DNA of 64,000 bases from Podospora bellae-mahoneyi (taxonomy: Eukaryota; Ascomycota; Sordariomycetes; Sordariales; Podosporaceae), in the NCBI RefSeq assembly GCF_035222275.1, contig NW_026946359.1, positions 7,422,997-7,486,996 on the forward strand, given 5' to 3'. The translations under genes and the position numbers were made by a program. The first letter of the stretch is position 1; each line of letters starts with the position of its first letter. Below the pieces are notes generated by a model. It ran no database searches and had not been told where the DNA came from. It saw only the letters and a list, made by a program, of their open reading frames with translations. Of this stretch, positions 32,836-44,360 are shown piece by piece.

Positions 32836-32969
32836 GGCTGAGCAGACTGAGTAACTTTTCGTGATCGATGTGCTCAGTGTGCTCAGTGGTCTTGGCCACT
32901 GATCAGACTGAGCACTTCCTGATTGGTCACATGGGACTTATGGGTCTTTCCATCTCTGGCCCAATGATT
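32836..32969 (-). repeat. Right terminal inverted repeat of the 823-bp transposon
   Basis: Mirror of the left arm, ending CATCTCTGGCCCAATGATT. Near-identity of the arms implies recent mobility or conversion. Confidence 0.85.
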
Positions 32970-33243
32970 ACTCTTGTGCGCCTCAGGTATCGTCATTGTC
33001 TGGTTGCTGAGACGGAATCGCAACAGCGCCAAGACACCCAAAGTTGGCATGGCTCCTATCCCGAAGCCTCTTGAAACACAATCACCAGATCATAAGACAG
33101 TAGCCTGGACACATTACAGCCACGCTGGCTGGGGCCCGCAGGAGTTACCAGCATACCACGGCAACGGATCCAACACGGGTCCAGTGGAGCTTCCCGCCAT
33201 AATGTATCACAGCAGAGAGAGTAAACGCCACAGCTGGTATTGA
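32970..33243 (+). pseudogene. Truncated C-terminal tail of a single-pass membrane protein
   Basis: Starting immediately after the transposon, the plus strand reads GIVIVWLLRRNRNSAKTPKV, the end of a membrane helix with stop-transfer arginines. A Pro/His/Gly-rich cytosolic tail follows (WTHYSHAGWGPQELPAY, then GPVELPAIMYHSRE), closing with TGA at 33241-33243. Tails with repeated ELP-type motifs are common in fungal surface sensors with an extracellular domain and one TM. The whole ectodomain is missing. The truncation point is the transposon end, so this is a 5'-deleted remnant and cannot be made as a normal membrane protein. Confidence 0.6.
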
Positions 33244-33441
33244 TTGAGAGACTCAGTGTAGATCGCCATTTCATTCAAGACAGATATTTTATATATTAGC
33301 AGATCGAAGCATCTAGATAATGATAATCAAAAGCGCTGGAAAATCTCATAGATGCACACCCGACCACCACCTTTTCATAGGGAGTCAAATAACTTCCCAC
33401 CAAAACGATAGCACCCTATCTTCAAATACCACATAGGTAGC

Positions 33442-33995
33442 CTACCCCTTCGCCACCCTCCTCCACCAAATCTCCGACCTCGCACCCACCTGCGTCGTGA
33501 TAACAGCAATCGACAAGTACACCTCCCCATCCCGCTCCACAACCGTATAATTCCTCCTCTGAACCACTCCCACCATACTCGGCATACTCCCCGTCACCAC
33601 CGGACCATGCAACACCTGTCCACTAAACTTCGTCAACGGAACCGACGTGTTAAGACCAAACGGCCCCGAATACGACAGCGAGCTCTTAGCGATCAACGCC
33701 CAATCCTCAACGCTCCCCTGCTCACCTGGCGGCCAGGTCAAGTTAGGCGGCCGCTTCTCCGGCTCCATCGAGTTCATCACCGCAGACATGTACCCGTAGC
33801 GCGTGTATGTCAGCAAGCCGGCTGGGGTTGTGCCCCAGGGTCGGGGACTTGGGTGCCGTTTCGCCATCTGGATCGGTTGGTCAATGCTGTGTTGCTTACT
33901 ATGGGACATGACGTTGGCTGGGGAGGTGCTTACTGCGTATTGTTGAGGAGGGAGTACGTTCCCGCGAGGAAGTTGATGATTTCCTGTGTTTTCAT
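33442..33995 (-). CDS. Lipocalin-like domain protein, one frameshift
   Basis: Exon 1 (33995-33934) starts MKTQEIINFLAGTYSLLNNT and joins across a 66-nt intron to exon 2 (33867-33442). Exon 2 begins WRNGTQVPDP and then slips by one base into GTTPAGLLTYTRYGYMSAVM. It continues AKSSLSYSGPFGLNTSVPL, LHGPVVTGSMPSMVGVVQRR and ERDGEVYLSIAVITTQVGAR to the stop. The pattern GLLTYT-GYMSA, YSG and R-Y/F-x(n)-L matches the lipocalin-like domain (Pfam PF13924) of small fungal proteins. There is no signal peptide. The exon lengths sum to one base short of a multiple of three, consistent with a lost C in the CCC run near 33839. Either a recent mutation or a base-calling error. Confidence 0.72.
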
Positions 33996-34788
33996 CCTTG
34001 CGTCGGGTTCAAGAATGCGAAAGAAAAACCCAGGAAATGGAACTGGTAATATCCGTCTCGGGGGGAGAGCTATCGCTCGCCAGCCATCCAAATCCCATCG
34101 TGGCCATGTCCCTTTTTATTCTGTCTCGCTCTTCCTTTCTCCTCTCTTAGGTACCATCGGTAAGAGCGCGTGGCTGCGGCGAGGAGGGCAGAATAAGCTT
34201 ACCGTACCAGACAAATCTTTGGTTTGGTGGACTCTCACAAGCCGATGTGGGCAGGGTGAAATTGCGAAAGCTTATATGTAAAGGACAAAGACTTCCACCA
34301 TTTTCAAGGATGTTTTAGTGTGCAACCTGAACTTCGAAGGGCTTCTTGGAAGGACCTCCTCGCGCCACGTTGTTGATTGCACAAACTGGCTGATGGACTT
34401 AACGCCACCCAGGGGCAGTAACGATTCAGCGAATCAGCTGTCACACATCAACCCCCACGGTTCCGAAGAGGTTGCACATCGGTTAAGAAAGTTGAAGGAG
34501 TGAGTCAGCACACTAGGTAGATCGCGGGATCCCAGCCCTATATCGCTCCAAACAACCAATGAAGGCATCCTGATACCGGCATAAGGCCGTTGGTTGGTGG
34601 CAGAGACATAAAGATATATTAAATGGGGTCTGGATTGCAGGCTTGCTCCACATGTAGATACCGGACGCTCAGGATATCCTACCTATTCAAATAGCCGTTA
34701 CTCTCCTGGTCCCTTTTCTTCTTAGGAAGTACCAGCCTCCGCAATGTAAGATGCACATTTTATTACCATTCGAATAGTTCTGAACACC
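33996..34788. other. Intergenic, no gene recognised
   Basis: Divergent promoter space between the lipocalin-like gene and the multi-TM gene. A plus-strand frame at 34318-34503 has no motif. No repeat seen. Confidence 0.4.
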
Positions 34789-36777
34789 ATGTCTGGACAG
34801 GACGTGGAAACCCAGCATCATTATCACCCAGAGAAGATCAAGTGGACTCAGCTCGGGTTCTGGATCCTCGCGGGAATATGGTTCTTTGTGTTATTTACAC
34901 TCGTCATCCTGTTGGGTGTATGGGGTGGATTACCAGCAACAGGAGCGGCATGCAAACCAGACGGGACATTCAGTCCCTTTTCTGATGATTATACCTGGTG
35001 GTCACGAGCAAGTTTCTTTGAAGTTACGTTAAAAGCGAGGCCGATGTCCTTCGCGGAAGTAAAGGCCATAGATTTGGCTTGGGATCTTGTCAGTCTTCCT
35101 TTCATTTCAACATATCGCGAGACTTGGCTGAAGGTGTTCTAGGTCATCGGGCGAGCTGGACAAGCCCTTCTCACCTGGGTTTCATGGAAGGCGTTTGCCA
35201 ATTACATCGCGGTCGTGATTCAGAAGCGGCCGGTAACCATTTCGGCATACTACATGACGTTCGTGAAACAGGAGACCTCGTTGATCACCATTTATCATTT
35301 GACTCGCGAATTTAGCTCTCAAAACATTTTAGGATCCAAAGCAGTGATGGCATTCGTGGTCTTTACGCTCAACTTCATTCTGGTTTTCCCAACCATGGCA
35401 AGCGCCATGACAGGATACTCCGGTAGTACTGAAGCGTTCGTACAGAACTCGAATCGGGAAGATTACATCAAGTACTCAACCTTTTCCTTAGTCGAGTATG
35501 TGATTCATGATGGAGATAGGATCGGCTTGACCAAAGATTACATCATGTCATACCGGGCGCCGGAAACACTTGGTAAGCCTCGCTTCATGTTGGTACTGCT
35601 AAAGATTGATGGACTAACACACCATGATTCACCAAAAGGAGGACCTCTCATAAGTCAATACGACCATATGCCATTTTGGGATCTTCACAACCTCCATGGT
35701 GATAAGTTCCAGTTGCAGGTTGAAGTTTGGAAGTGTAAGTCTAGCCTCATTTTCTCTTCTGTGAACAGTGTGATGGCACGTACATTGGCACTCACTCGGG
35801 CGAGAATAGATGTACGCCAATACGGCTTTTTCAGTCGCTTCAACGGCAGCAGCAAATGGGGAGACTTGGATGAGCTACCTACACCAGCCCTCAACATCTC
35901 AGCCTTCTATCTTCCCCGCCTGACTGGCATCTCAACTTTCTATGATCCAGATATGGCTGGCAATGCTGTGGCCGAACCCGACAATGCTATGGATGAACCT
36001 GCCATAGCCGTGGCTTATGGCTATGATTGGCAAGATCCTTTGACAAAGGAATATCCGTTCCGCAACAAGTCAAAGACGACCTTTGCCTCTGGCAATAGAA
36101 TCTTTACCCTGGACTACGTCTTGGAAAACGGCATCTGCCAACCCATCTCCGATGTATGTGTGATATTCGTATTTCTTCACGAGCAGTAACTAACGACACG
36201 CAGAAATACCAGTGGGGATTTTCATACCTTCAGCTATATATTGTCATCAATTCTTTGCTGCTCTGGTCAACTGGAATCTACCTCCTCTGGCTCAAAGCAC
36301 AATTCAACTTGCCGCTGGCACAATATGACCAGGTCCCACAGGAATGGGAGTGTGTATTGCACATGTCGCGCGAATTGCGAAAACAACTTAAAAGTCAGGG
36401 ATAAGATCCGTCAACCGACTTACACATCTACAGCTCAAAGACAACGTCACGGCTCATCTCCAGGAGGACAGATATCATTTGGTGCCGAGTTTGAAACCGA
36501 CGTGATCATTACCCTGAGAATGGGGATCTGGAGATGGCTTCAAGTTAACAGGCTATGGGCTTGCACTTTTATGCTTCAGGTTTCGAGTGTGGTTGCGAGC
36601 ATTCTCATGCACCTGCTCTGGCGACATTCACCCTGTCTTCTCGCCCTGACTTGTGTATCCTGCTTTTTCGTGTATCTCGTTTTGTTGATTGGGAGATCTA
36701 AATTATTGATAGTTATTTTACCGCTGGCATGGCTGGGGATAGGGTTGGAGTTTTCGAGGCTTGTATCGCTGAGGTGA
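34789..36777 (+). pseudogene. Fungal multi-TM membrane protein, several frameshifts
   Basis: Start MSGQDVETQHHYHPEKIKWT is followed by a TM helix (WILAGIWFFVLFTLVILLGV). Introns fit at 35089-35142, 35573-35638, near 35735-35769 and near 36155-36203. Recognisable family segments include GRAGQALLTWVSWKAFANYI, VFPTMASAMTGYSG, GGPLISQYDHMPFWDL, YGFFSRFNGSSKWGDLDELP, YQWGFSYLQLYIVINSLLLW and, at the end, three TM helices from about 36530 to 36760. I know this as a widespread ascomycete family of unknown function. The frame breaks near 35805 (after GTYIGTHSG), near 36400 and near 36455, where THLQLKDNVTAHLQE and GQISFGAEFE lie in different frames. At least three single-base shifts make an intact product unlikely. 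Confidence 0.7.
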
Positions 36778-37701
36778 AACTTGGCAGAAATGGAATGACT
36801 TTAACTATTGTAGCTTCTGGATCTCCTGGCGACATCACACTAGAAATGAGCGGGTCTTGATTATTTATCCATGCTAATCGCATTTGCAAACGTACCTATG
36901 TCCGCAGGGTCCGCTTGCTAGTATCAATCGCTACAAAGGTGGGTGTCTCTCTGTTCTACCACGCGGTAGACGCTGGACCGGGTCTAGTGCGTTTCCAGCT
37001 AGGTACCTTTAGCATCTCAACGCAAAGCTTCAAATGTGTTGGGGCCGACTCGCCGCTTGAGCTTTTGCCAGTGTGTGGCATGTCACAACCCATTCCTAGT
37101 AGGCAACCAAAGATAGATCTTCGTTGATCCAAGTCAATTACATTACCTGACTAAACTAAACTTGAAAAGCACTCGTGCAAACCACCTCCCTACAGGTACT
37201 GCTACCCCAACTGTTCTGCGGACAGATGGTCTGAATGGAGGGGTAGCAGCGGGGAGGATGGCCCACAAGAGTACCCGCGTTCTCGACTACGGCTCCCTCC
37301 AGTCGAAACTAGCATTCGTCTGCGCGAATGTTCCGGCACTATGCTGACATCCTCCATTTCGGCATAGAGGGGACACATGCCATGTTTCGATGCAATGGTG
37401 CTTCCCAGGACCACTCCACAACACGACGTCGAACATGGAATATGCCCCCCCAAGGCTGAAATGTTAAGAAATCCTAACCAAGGGGACAACCGCCGCTTGC
37501 AATGAGACGCAGCTTGTGCCGGAACATTCGCGCTCGCTTATGCCTCCAGAGAGCCATAGTCGAGAACGCGTGGTTGTCCCCCTTCCCGCCGAGCACCAGC
37601 AGTGCCCAGCGTAACCCATGTATATCCAAGTCCATCCCTTCATTGCTCCATTTGACCCCTCTATTATTACACCTCCGTGACCCCATCTATCGCTCCCGCT
37701 A
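36778..37701. other. Intergenic with an imperfect inverted repeat
   Basis: No gene recognised. Contains the inverted repeat described separately. The minus-strand frame 37474-37686 overlaps one arm and has no family match that I recognise. Confidence 0.4.
37277..37572. repeat. Imperfect inverted repeat with ~180-nt spacer
   Basis: The left arm (about 37277-37340) contains CGCGTTCTCGACTACGGCTC and GCGCGAATGTTCCGGCAC. The right arm (about 37519-37572) contains their reverse complements, the second one perfect over 18 nt. The middle of the arms has diverged. Could be an old MITE-like element or a local inverted duplication. Confidence 0.65.
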
Positions 37702-38674
37702 TCAACCCCCTCCATGAGCCGTCCTCAGATGCCGTTGGTAGTTATACTTCCTCGTGAAGCCTTGGACGCACCACGTGCACCAAATCGTCTTCTTGCCACC
37801 GTGCTCGATCGTCCCGAGATGCTTTTCAAGATTCGATCGTAGCTTGAACCGCCGATGACAGCCGTCAATTTGGCATTTCCACGGCTTGCTGTCGGATCCC
37901 TTGCGTCGTTTGGCGGTGGATTTGCGCTTAGACGATCCCGAGGCGTTGTCACCATATGAGTGTCCCTGAACAGTCTTCGGCGGAGTTATTGACCCGAAGC
38001 TTCCCGCATCTGAAAAACTCCCGGTTGACGGGGAGGCAGAGGCCGAGACACCAGCTGACGTTGCTATCGATTGGCTGTTGCTGGCTTCGGTCCCCTGGCC
38101 GAGCAAGAGATCTAGCCCGAGATCTCAGGAAAGGCGAGGGCGAGACTGTCATCACCGGGCTCGTCCAGTCAGGTGTCTGTAACACTGCCGTGCCTGCTGG
38201 CCCCCAGCAAACGGTATCGTCTGTAGAGCAACTGTATGCCAGGGTTGCAAGGGCTGGCATGGCAATACGTTGTAGTAGTTCCAAGATGCCATGTCCAATG
38301 GCTGCGGCTCCAACGAGGTAAAAACACGTCTGAACGTCGAGAGGCCCTCCGCTTCCACCCACTCCCCATCCGCTGCCCACTACTCCCAATCCCAATGTAT
38401 CCAACCCAACACCACTACTGTTCCCCTCCACAAAGCGACCTGGATGGGAGACATCTTCAGAGAGAGGAGGCAAGTCAGACGACGCATGGATATCCAAGGG
38501 TCCCGGAAACAAGAATAAGCCGGCATCGTCCCAACTGCGCTCCTCGCCTTCAGAGAACTCCGCAACTTGATCACTATACCATTGGTGCGAGATTTGTTGA
38601 ACGCGGGGACTCGGCGCGCGTCCCCGCCGGCGCGGGATTAAATCAATTGACAGTGACCTGTACACGATCTCCAT
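37702..38674 (-). CDS. C2H2 zinc-finger protein, gene model unresolved near 38100
   Basis: The C-terminal part (38106-37702) has a basic linker SSKRKSTAKRRKGSDSKPW and two fingers. The first is KCQIDGCHRRFKLRSNLEKH with a second His, the second is CTWCVQGFTRKYNYQRHLRTAH; the protein ends just after. This pair of fingers at the extreme C-terminus is common in fungal C2H2 regulators. Upstream, 38674-37949 is open in a different frame (MEIVYRSLSIDLIPRRRGRA, then acidic and Gly-rich segments). No GT-AG intron joins it in frame to the finger part, so a missing exon, an indel or an unrelated shadow frame are all possible. Nuclear DNA-binding role inferred from the fingers. I am confident in the finger domain only. 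Confidence 0.6.
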
Positions 38675-39330
38675 TAGTTATGGCCACCCATGCAACACCA
38701 GACATGGTCTTGAACACATACCGTAGCAAAGCCCAGTAGGCCAGACCTCCAAGACCCCAAGGGGCTGATGATGTATCCGAAACCTCGAGCTGTGTTGTCT
38801 CCTAAGTTGAGAGTTTGGTCGGACAAAGAGCGGACTTAAGTACCTAGACAACCCCTCTTCATTCAAAAGCGGGACGAGTTTCGTTGGGAGTTGGGTAGGT
38901 GTCGACCCCTCTGGGAGGCATACCTGGCATGCATAGATGCCTCTTTTTCTGCAGTTTTCTATTGGCTTTCACCCCACATGATGCTTCTCCCAGTGCCAGG
39001 TGTCTCCAATCAGATCCGCCTTTTAAACTGCCTGCCTCATGGGGCGTCAACATCGATGCATGACTGGCGAGCACGCACGGGATGCAAATATGCCTCTGAT
39101 ATGCGGACAGACAAGAGGCAACAGGAGGCATCAGCTCGAACACATCTCTTCTTCTCATTCGTGTCTAATGCAAGATAATGGAAATGGCAGTTAAAGATAC
39201 CTCGTTTCATTCAATTGGTCAAGACCAAAACAAAACACCTGGCGGACAACACAGAGTGATGACGTCATACTACCTCTCCATCATCGATCTGCTCTGGAGG
39301 GAAGGGAAAATAGTGGACCGCTCTCTTTAG
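38675..39330. other. Intergenic, left flank of the AT-rich island
   Basis: Normal base composition with both CpA and CpG. No gene recognised. Composition changes within the transposon fragment that begins at 39331. Confidence 0.4.
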
Positions 39331-39675
39331 CATGGTGTTACAACCTGCACCAGGATAATCGAAGGTTGTGACAAGCGTTTTAGATAAGGGGTTTACGATT
39401 AATAATAGGTCGTTCTAATAAAGAGTTATTGAAAGTAAATTATAAATAAATAAACTTAATTACTTATATAAAGAATTACATTCTTTAATATATTTTTAAA
39501 ATATTTTTATACTTTATTTAATATATTTAATAGTCTTCATAATTAAATAATTTAAATAACTTTTTATAATTAATACATTTAATATATTTAATAATTTTAA
39601 TTATTAATTAAATTAAATATTTTTCAATTAATTATATAAAGACTTACAGGTTTTTTTATTTTTAATTTCATAATT
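39331..39675 (-). mobile_element. RIP-mutated, truncated second copy of the 823-bp transposon
   Basis: Starts with GTGTTACAACCTGCACC, identical to about 32536 in the intact copy, then follows that copy's right half through the terminal inverted repeat to about 39675. Differences are almost all C-to-T or G-to-A: for example CAAGCGTCTCAGACAAGGGG reads CAAGCGTTTTAGATAAGGGG here. Mutation density rises from left to right; the inverted-repeat part is almost pure A/T. The left inverted repeat and transposase remnant are missing. This alignment by eye is direct evidence of RIP-type mutation. Confidence 0.8.
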
Positions 39676-40500
39676 CATTAAAGTATTTTAATATTTTAAA
39701 AACTAGTTATTAATTTTTATATACAATTATTATATTTAAAGTATAATATATAATATTTATTTTTCTTACTTATTGTTAATAAATTTATTATATTAATATG
39801 AAAAATAAAAAGCTTAGTGATATATAAAAGTTAAAACTTTTAAGTTTAAAAGAAATTATATTAATTAATATATTATTTTATTATTATATTTTTAATTATT
39901 ATTAATATTTAACATAAAATAGAGAAGTTAAAATTCTTATAAATATTGAAGTAAGAATTATTTATAAATAAATACTTTAGTTTAAAAAAAAATAATAAAA
40001 TTTAAATTATTACTTAAAAACTTAAGCAATATATATTTAACCTTTTTATTTTTATTATTTCAAAATAAAAAGTTTAAATTGTTTATATATTCTCATTATA
40101 TTTTTAATTACTTTTTAATAAAGAAGTTAATAAAGAATGATTTTTTATTATATAAAAATATTATTTCTTATTTAATATTATAATTAGTATTAATATTAAA
40201 GAATAATAAAAATAAGTGTTATTAATTTTAAAAAGTATTAAATAAATTAATTAAAGCTTTTTAGTTTTATGATTTTTAATTTAATAAATATATTTTTATA
40301 TAATAAGTTTAAGTCTTTATTTCTTTATTTTTTATAAAGTTAAAAGAACAAAATAATGATTTTAACATTATATTAATATTATTATTAATAGGGTTATTAA
40401 ATTATATCATATTAATTATTTCAAAAAACTTAATTTGAAACTTAATAATATCAAAAACATTATTATTATTATTAAAAGAAATTTTATTATAAAATAATAT
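39676..40500. other. AT-rich, CpG-free DNA left of the Gypsy element
   Basis: Almost only A and T, with occasional C and G. CpA and TpG occur, while I find no CpG dinucleotide in the stretch. No frame longer than a few dozen codons. Its dinucleotide make-up matches 48025-49130 and differs from the Gypsy element between them, so the two stretches were probably one AT-rich tract before the insertion. Confidence 0.65.
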
Positions 40501-40941
40501 TGTCATAGTTAACCCAACGGCAGGCCGCGCAGTATGTGGGGCGCGGGGCGTCCCCAGCCAATCATTAAGGAAACCAGGAGGCAGCCAATCAAGGCTGGCC
40601 AGAAGTACTACGGCGCCAAGAGACCTGAGCAGTCTGCAGGATGCAAGATACTACGGGTAATCGAAGGCATAGACGATAAGCACTTCGCAGAATGCAAAGT
40701 GCTAGGAGTAATCGGGGCTATAGCAAGGCGAGTACCTCAGGGCCCTGAGGTCTATATATACGGAGGAACTGGCTAATATAGATAGATAGTTCCGTAGTAT
40801 ATAATTTAAATTATATTTACGGTATTTTATATTTATATTAAAATATTTTATTATATACTATCTAGCTATACCGAACCAGGATTATTTAAAAGTAGCCTTT
40901 AACCGGTATCCCTTTTAAAGGTTTTAAATAAAGGTTCGTTA
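40501..40941 (+). repeat. 5' LTR of the Gypsy element
   Basis: Begins TGTCATAGTTAACCCAACGG and ends GGTTCGTTA. Has CCAAT motifs (AGCCAATCA) and a TATA box TCTATATATACGG near 40751. The first ~270 nt keep normal CpA/TpG content; the last ~165 nt are RIP-mutated. Compare with the solo LTR at 49131. Confidence 0.85.
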
Positions 40942-43900
40942 TACGTTATATACTTACTTTAACTTTATTACGGATAAATTAAAAACGTTTTTTTATTATT
41001 ATAACCGGACTTAAAAACGTTTAAATAAAAAGCGTCCCGCCTAACCTAAATAATAAAGGACCTACTATTATTAATACTTAACTTATTATAAAATAAATAA
41101 TATAATATTTTAAAAAACTTAAAAATAAAACTTAATAAACTCGGGAGTAAATTATTATTATATTAATTTTACTTAAGGTAATACCTAAGTTCTTAATACC
41201 GGAACGTTATAAAAAAAAAAAGTAAAGTTTAAAGGATTTTTAATTTAACTTAAAACCTATTTTCGTTAATATTTAAATTAATTTATTAACGAAAAATCGA
41301 AAATTATTTTCGCGGCTATTAAACTTAAAAATAAAACTCTCGCGTAATTCAAACCTATCCTCGATAATTATTACGAGGAAAAACCGTTTAATTAAAAAAA
41401 AAATTATTATAAAATACTTCGAAAATTACTATATTTTTAAAACTAAGTTTAAAGAAGTATTTAAAGAATATAATAAAGCAAAACGCGTATAGGAAAGGCT
41501 TATAAATTTATATTAAATACGCTTAACGGTTAATTATATAACTTTATTTAAAATTAATAACCTATATAATACTATTAACGATAAAAAATTAATATAGCTT
41601 TTCTATAATAATTTTAAGGAAAAGGTAAAAAATAAATTATATAAAAAGTCGAGGCTTAATACTATCGATAAGTATATTACTATAGCTATACGGATCGACG
41701 ATTAGTAGTTTTAGTGTTGTACGGAGAAGAAGGGTAGTAATAGGGATTACTATAGTAATAAGAGATACTTTAATAATAACCGCTTTAATAATAAATATAA
41801 AAAATAATATTTTAATATTAATTATTTTAGTATTATATATTTAAGATTAATAAATATCGATATTATATAATAGTAAAAGCTATAAGGCCGGAACTAAAGT
41901 AAAAATAACTTTAAGTATTTTAATTATAGTAAAGTAAAATATTTTAAAAAAGATTATTAAGTATTTAAACGATTCGGCTAAAAAAGAAATCGCGGCTATT
42001 ACTATATTAAAAGAAACCGAAAATTATAAAAATAATAATTATTAAGTATTAATAAAGTAAAATAATAAAATTAAAAAAAAACTTTAATTAATATATTAAA
42101 TAAAAGGAAATAAAGTTTTAAGAGTTATAGAAAGTAATAGAAAGGTTAAAAGTAAAGTACGAAGAAAAAAATCTTTAAATATAAGTATTATAAAATTAAT
42201 TAATATAAATTACTACGGAAATTATTATAAAAATTATTAAAAATAATAATCTTATATAAAAACTTATTAAATAAATAATACCGGAAAAGTAATATAGTAA
42301 ATATAGATTTATTATTTTATAAAATATATTATAACCTATAAAACTTATATATAAAAGCTAAGAAAAATATTAAAAAAATAAAAAGGTTATTAATATTAAA
42401 ATCGCGAAGTTATTAAAAAATATATAAATACCTATATAATATATATCCTATAAAGAAAATATAATATAATTTTATTTTAAATATTTAAAATATCGGAAAA
42501 TATTTTAATTTTAATATATTATATATAAATATATAAAATATTATTAAAGTAAATTACTATACGGCTATTAACCGATATATAAAGTAAGTAAAGAAAGTAA
42601 ATTATAATTAATTAAAAAAATTATAATTAAATAAAAAAAAGCTTAATAAAAAGATTTAAACGACTATTTTTTATAAAAAATTTAAAACCCGGTTAAACTA
42701 AAGAATAGCCTTTAGGTTATATAAATCGTATTTAGGTATATAAAATACTACGTCGAGTATATAGAAAATTAAAATACGGACGATAATATATGCTCTTTAA
42801 AGGAAATAATACTAGGATAGTACTTAAGCCTAGACTATACTATATACCTACGGGAGAAAGTTAAGTAGTATTATTAAAATAAAATATATAAAATTAAATA
42901 AAAAAACCGTTATCGGACGAAGATACAAGAAAGTATTAAAGAAATAAGAGATAGAAAATAAGAAGAAGTTAGCCGGGTATAGTTAAAAGATTTTATATTA
43001 TTAATTAATCCGGAATAAAAAATTATTTTTAAATAATATAACTATTTAAAAAACAATTCGCGGCTTTTCGTAAAGGCTATTAACCTTTAACGAACTATAA
43101 ACGGTATTTTCGAAGGTATCGATATAAAGTAAAGATATAAAAAGCAACCTAAAGTTTATTAGTAAAGTCGTTATTATATAAGGAGAAGGTAAGAGAAATA
43201 AACGCCTTTAAATTATTATATAATAAAAGGATCTTTAAGTAATAATATTAATAAATAATGATATAAAAATAAACCTAATTTCGTTATAGTTCGTATACTA
43301 GGCCTAAATATTAAAAAAAAAAAAGAAGGAATAAATCGTAATATAAAGACTATTTTATACGTAAAAGGTTTATAGGAAAATACTACCCTTAAATATTATA
43401 GTCGAAGGAAAAATAATTTTAATTATATTTAATATTATAAATATAGGACCCTCGAAAAATATAATTTTAAAGTAATTATAATATAAAAATTATAATTTAA
43501 ATATCGATTAAAAAGATAGTAATTATTTATAATTAAAAAAACTTTAAAAATATTTAATTAACGATAGAAGATTAAAAGTACGTACGGAATAAAGTATAAA
43601 ATAAGTATCCTTTACGGTACTACCGTAAGGAGTTTAAGAAGTAATAATATACTTTATCGATATAAGCGATAAAATCGAAGAAGTAAGGTTAATAACGTTA
43701 ATAAAAATATTAGAGGTTAATAAATATATTTATTATAATAATATAAAGAAGGGCGAGAAAAAAATAATACCGGTAGAATATTAAAAATATTTAGCCTTTA
43801 TAATTAAATATTTAGAGGGGCTTTTAAAGCGAGGGCCGTAAGATTATAAAATTAAATTAAAAAGAAAAGTTAAACTATAGTTATTTAAAGTATATTATAT

Positions 43901-43989
43901 TAACGATAAGTAAAGTAAAGAACTATAGAAATATTTAAACGAAAATTTAAAAAAAAGCTATATTAAAGAATTTATATTATTAGTAAAAT

Positions 43990-44360
43990 ATTTTATTTTC
44001 TTTATACCGAAAAAGGATAATAGTTTATAATTATATATAAATTACCGGTAATTAAATAACAAAACGATAAAAAATAATTACCCGCTACTATTAATATTTA
44101 GGTTATAAAGTTAATTAACCGGAGTACGATACTTTATACGCTTAGATATGCCTATTAAATACGCTTATATACGGATTAAAGAAAGAAATAAATAGAAAAT
44201 AGCGTTTCGTATACCCTATAATTATTTCGAGTATTTTATAATACTATTTAAGTTAATTAATACGCCCGCGACGTTCTAATTTTTCGTTAATTATATAATA
44301 CGGAAGTACTTTAATAAAATAATAGTATATTATTTTAACGATATTTTTATTTACTTACGT
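43990..44360 (+). pseudogene. Reverse-transcriptase domain of the Gypsy element, RIP-inactivated
   Basis: Translation in one frame shows FIPKKD, then YR-LNNKTIKN-YPLLLI with stops in place of conserved residues. After shifts come KYAYIRIKERNK, a segment ending NYFEYFIM, PATF and YFNDIFIYL, where YLDDILIFS-type sequence is expected. The order and spacing are those of Ty3/Gypsy RT. Stops and substitutions fit C-to-T and G-to-A changes. Confidence 0.75.

Larger units (their letters stand above)
32147..32969 (-). mobile_element. 823-bp DNA transposon derivative with long inverted repeats and a transposase C-terminal remnant
   Basis: The two ends are reverse complements over about 134 nt (see the two repeat entries). 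On the minus strand, 32572-32333 encodes VALLRAEITSLRKANETLSK followed by a basic RRRAKK helix, the C-terminal region seen in fungal pogo/Tc1-mariner-type (DDE superfamily) transposases. The DDE core is absent, so the element is non-autonomous. No target-site duplication is visible: flanks are CTCAGCC on the left and ACTCTTG on the right. The GC content is normal and CpA is retained, so this copy escaped RIP. A second, RIP-mutated copy of its right part is at 39331-39675. Confidence 0.82.

Noticed and set aside
32147-32969. TA target-site duplication expected for a pogo/Tc1-type element
   Set aside because: No TA or longer duplication flanks the inverted repeats, so insertion class was not assigned more finely.
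40534-40776. 80-codon plus-strand frame in the AT-rich island
   Set aside because: It lies entirely within the unmutated part of the 5' LTR and is repeated, inverted, in the solo LTR; not a gene.
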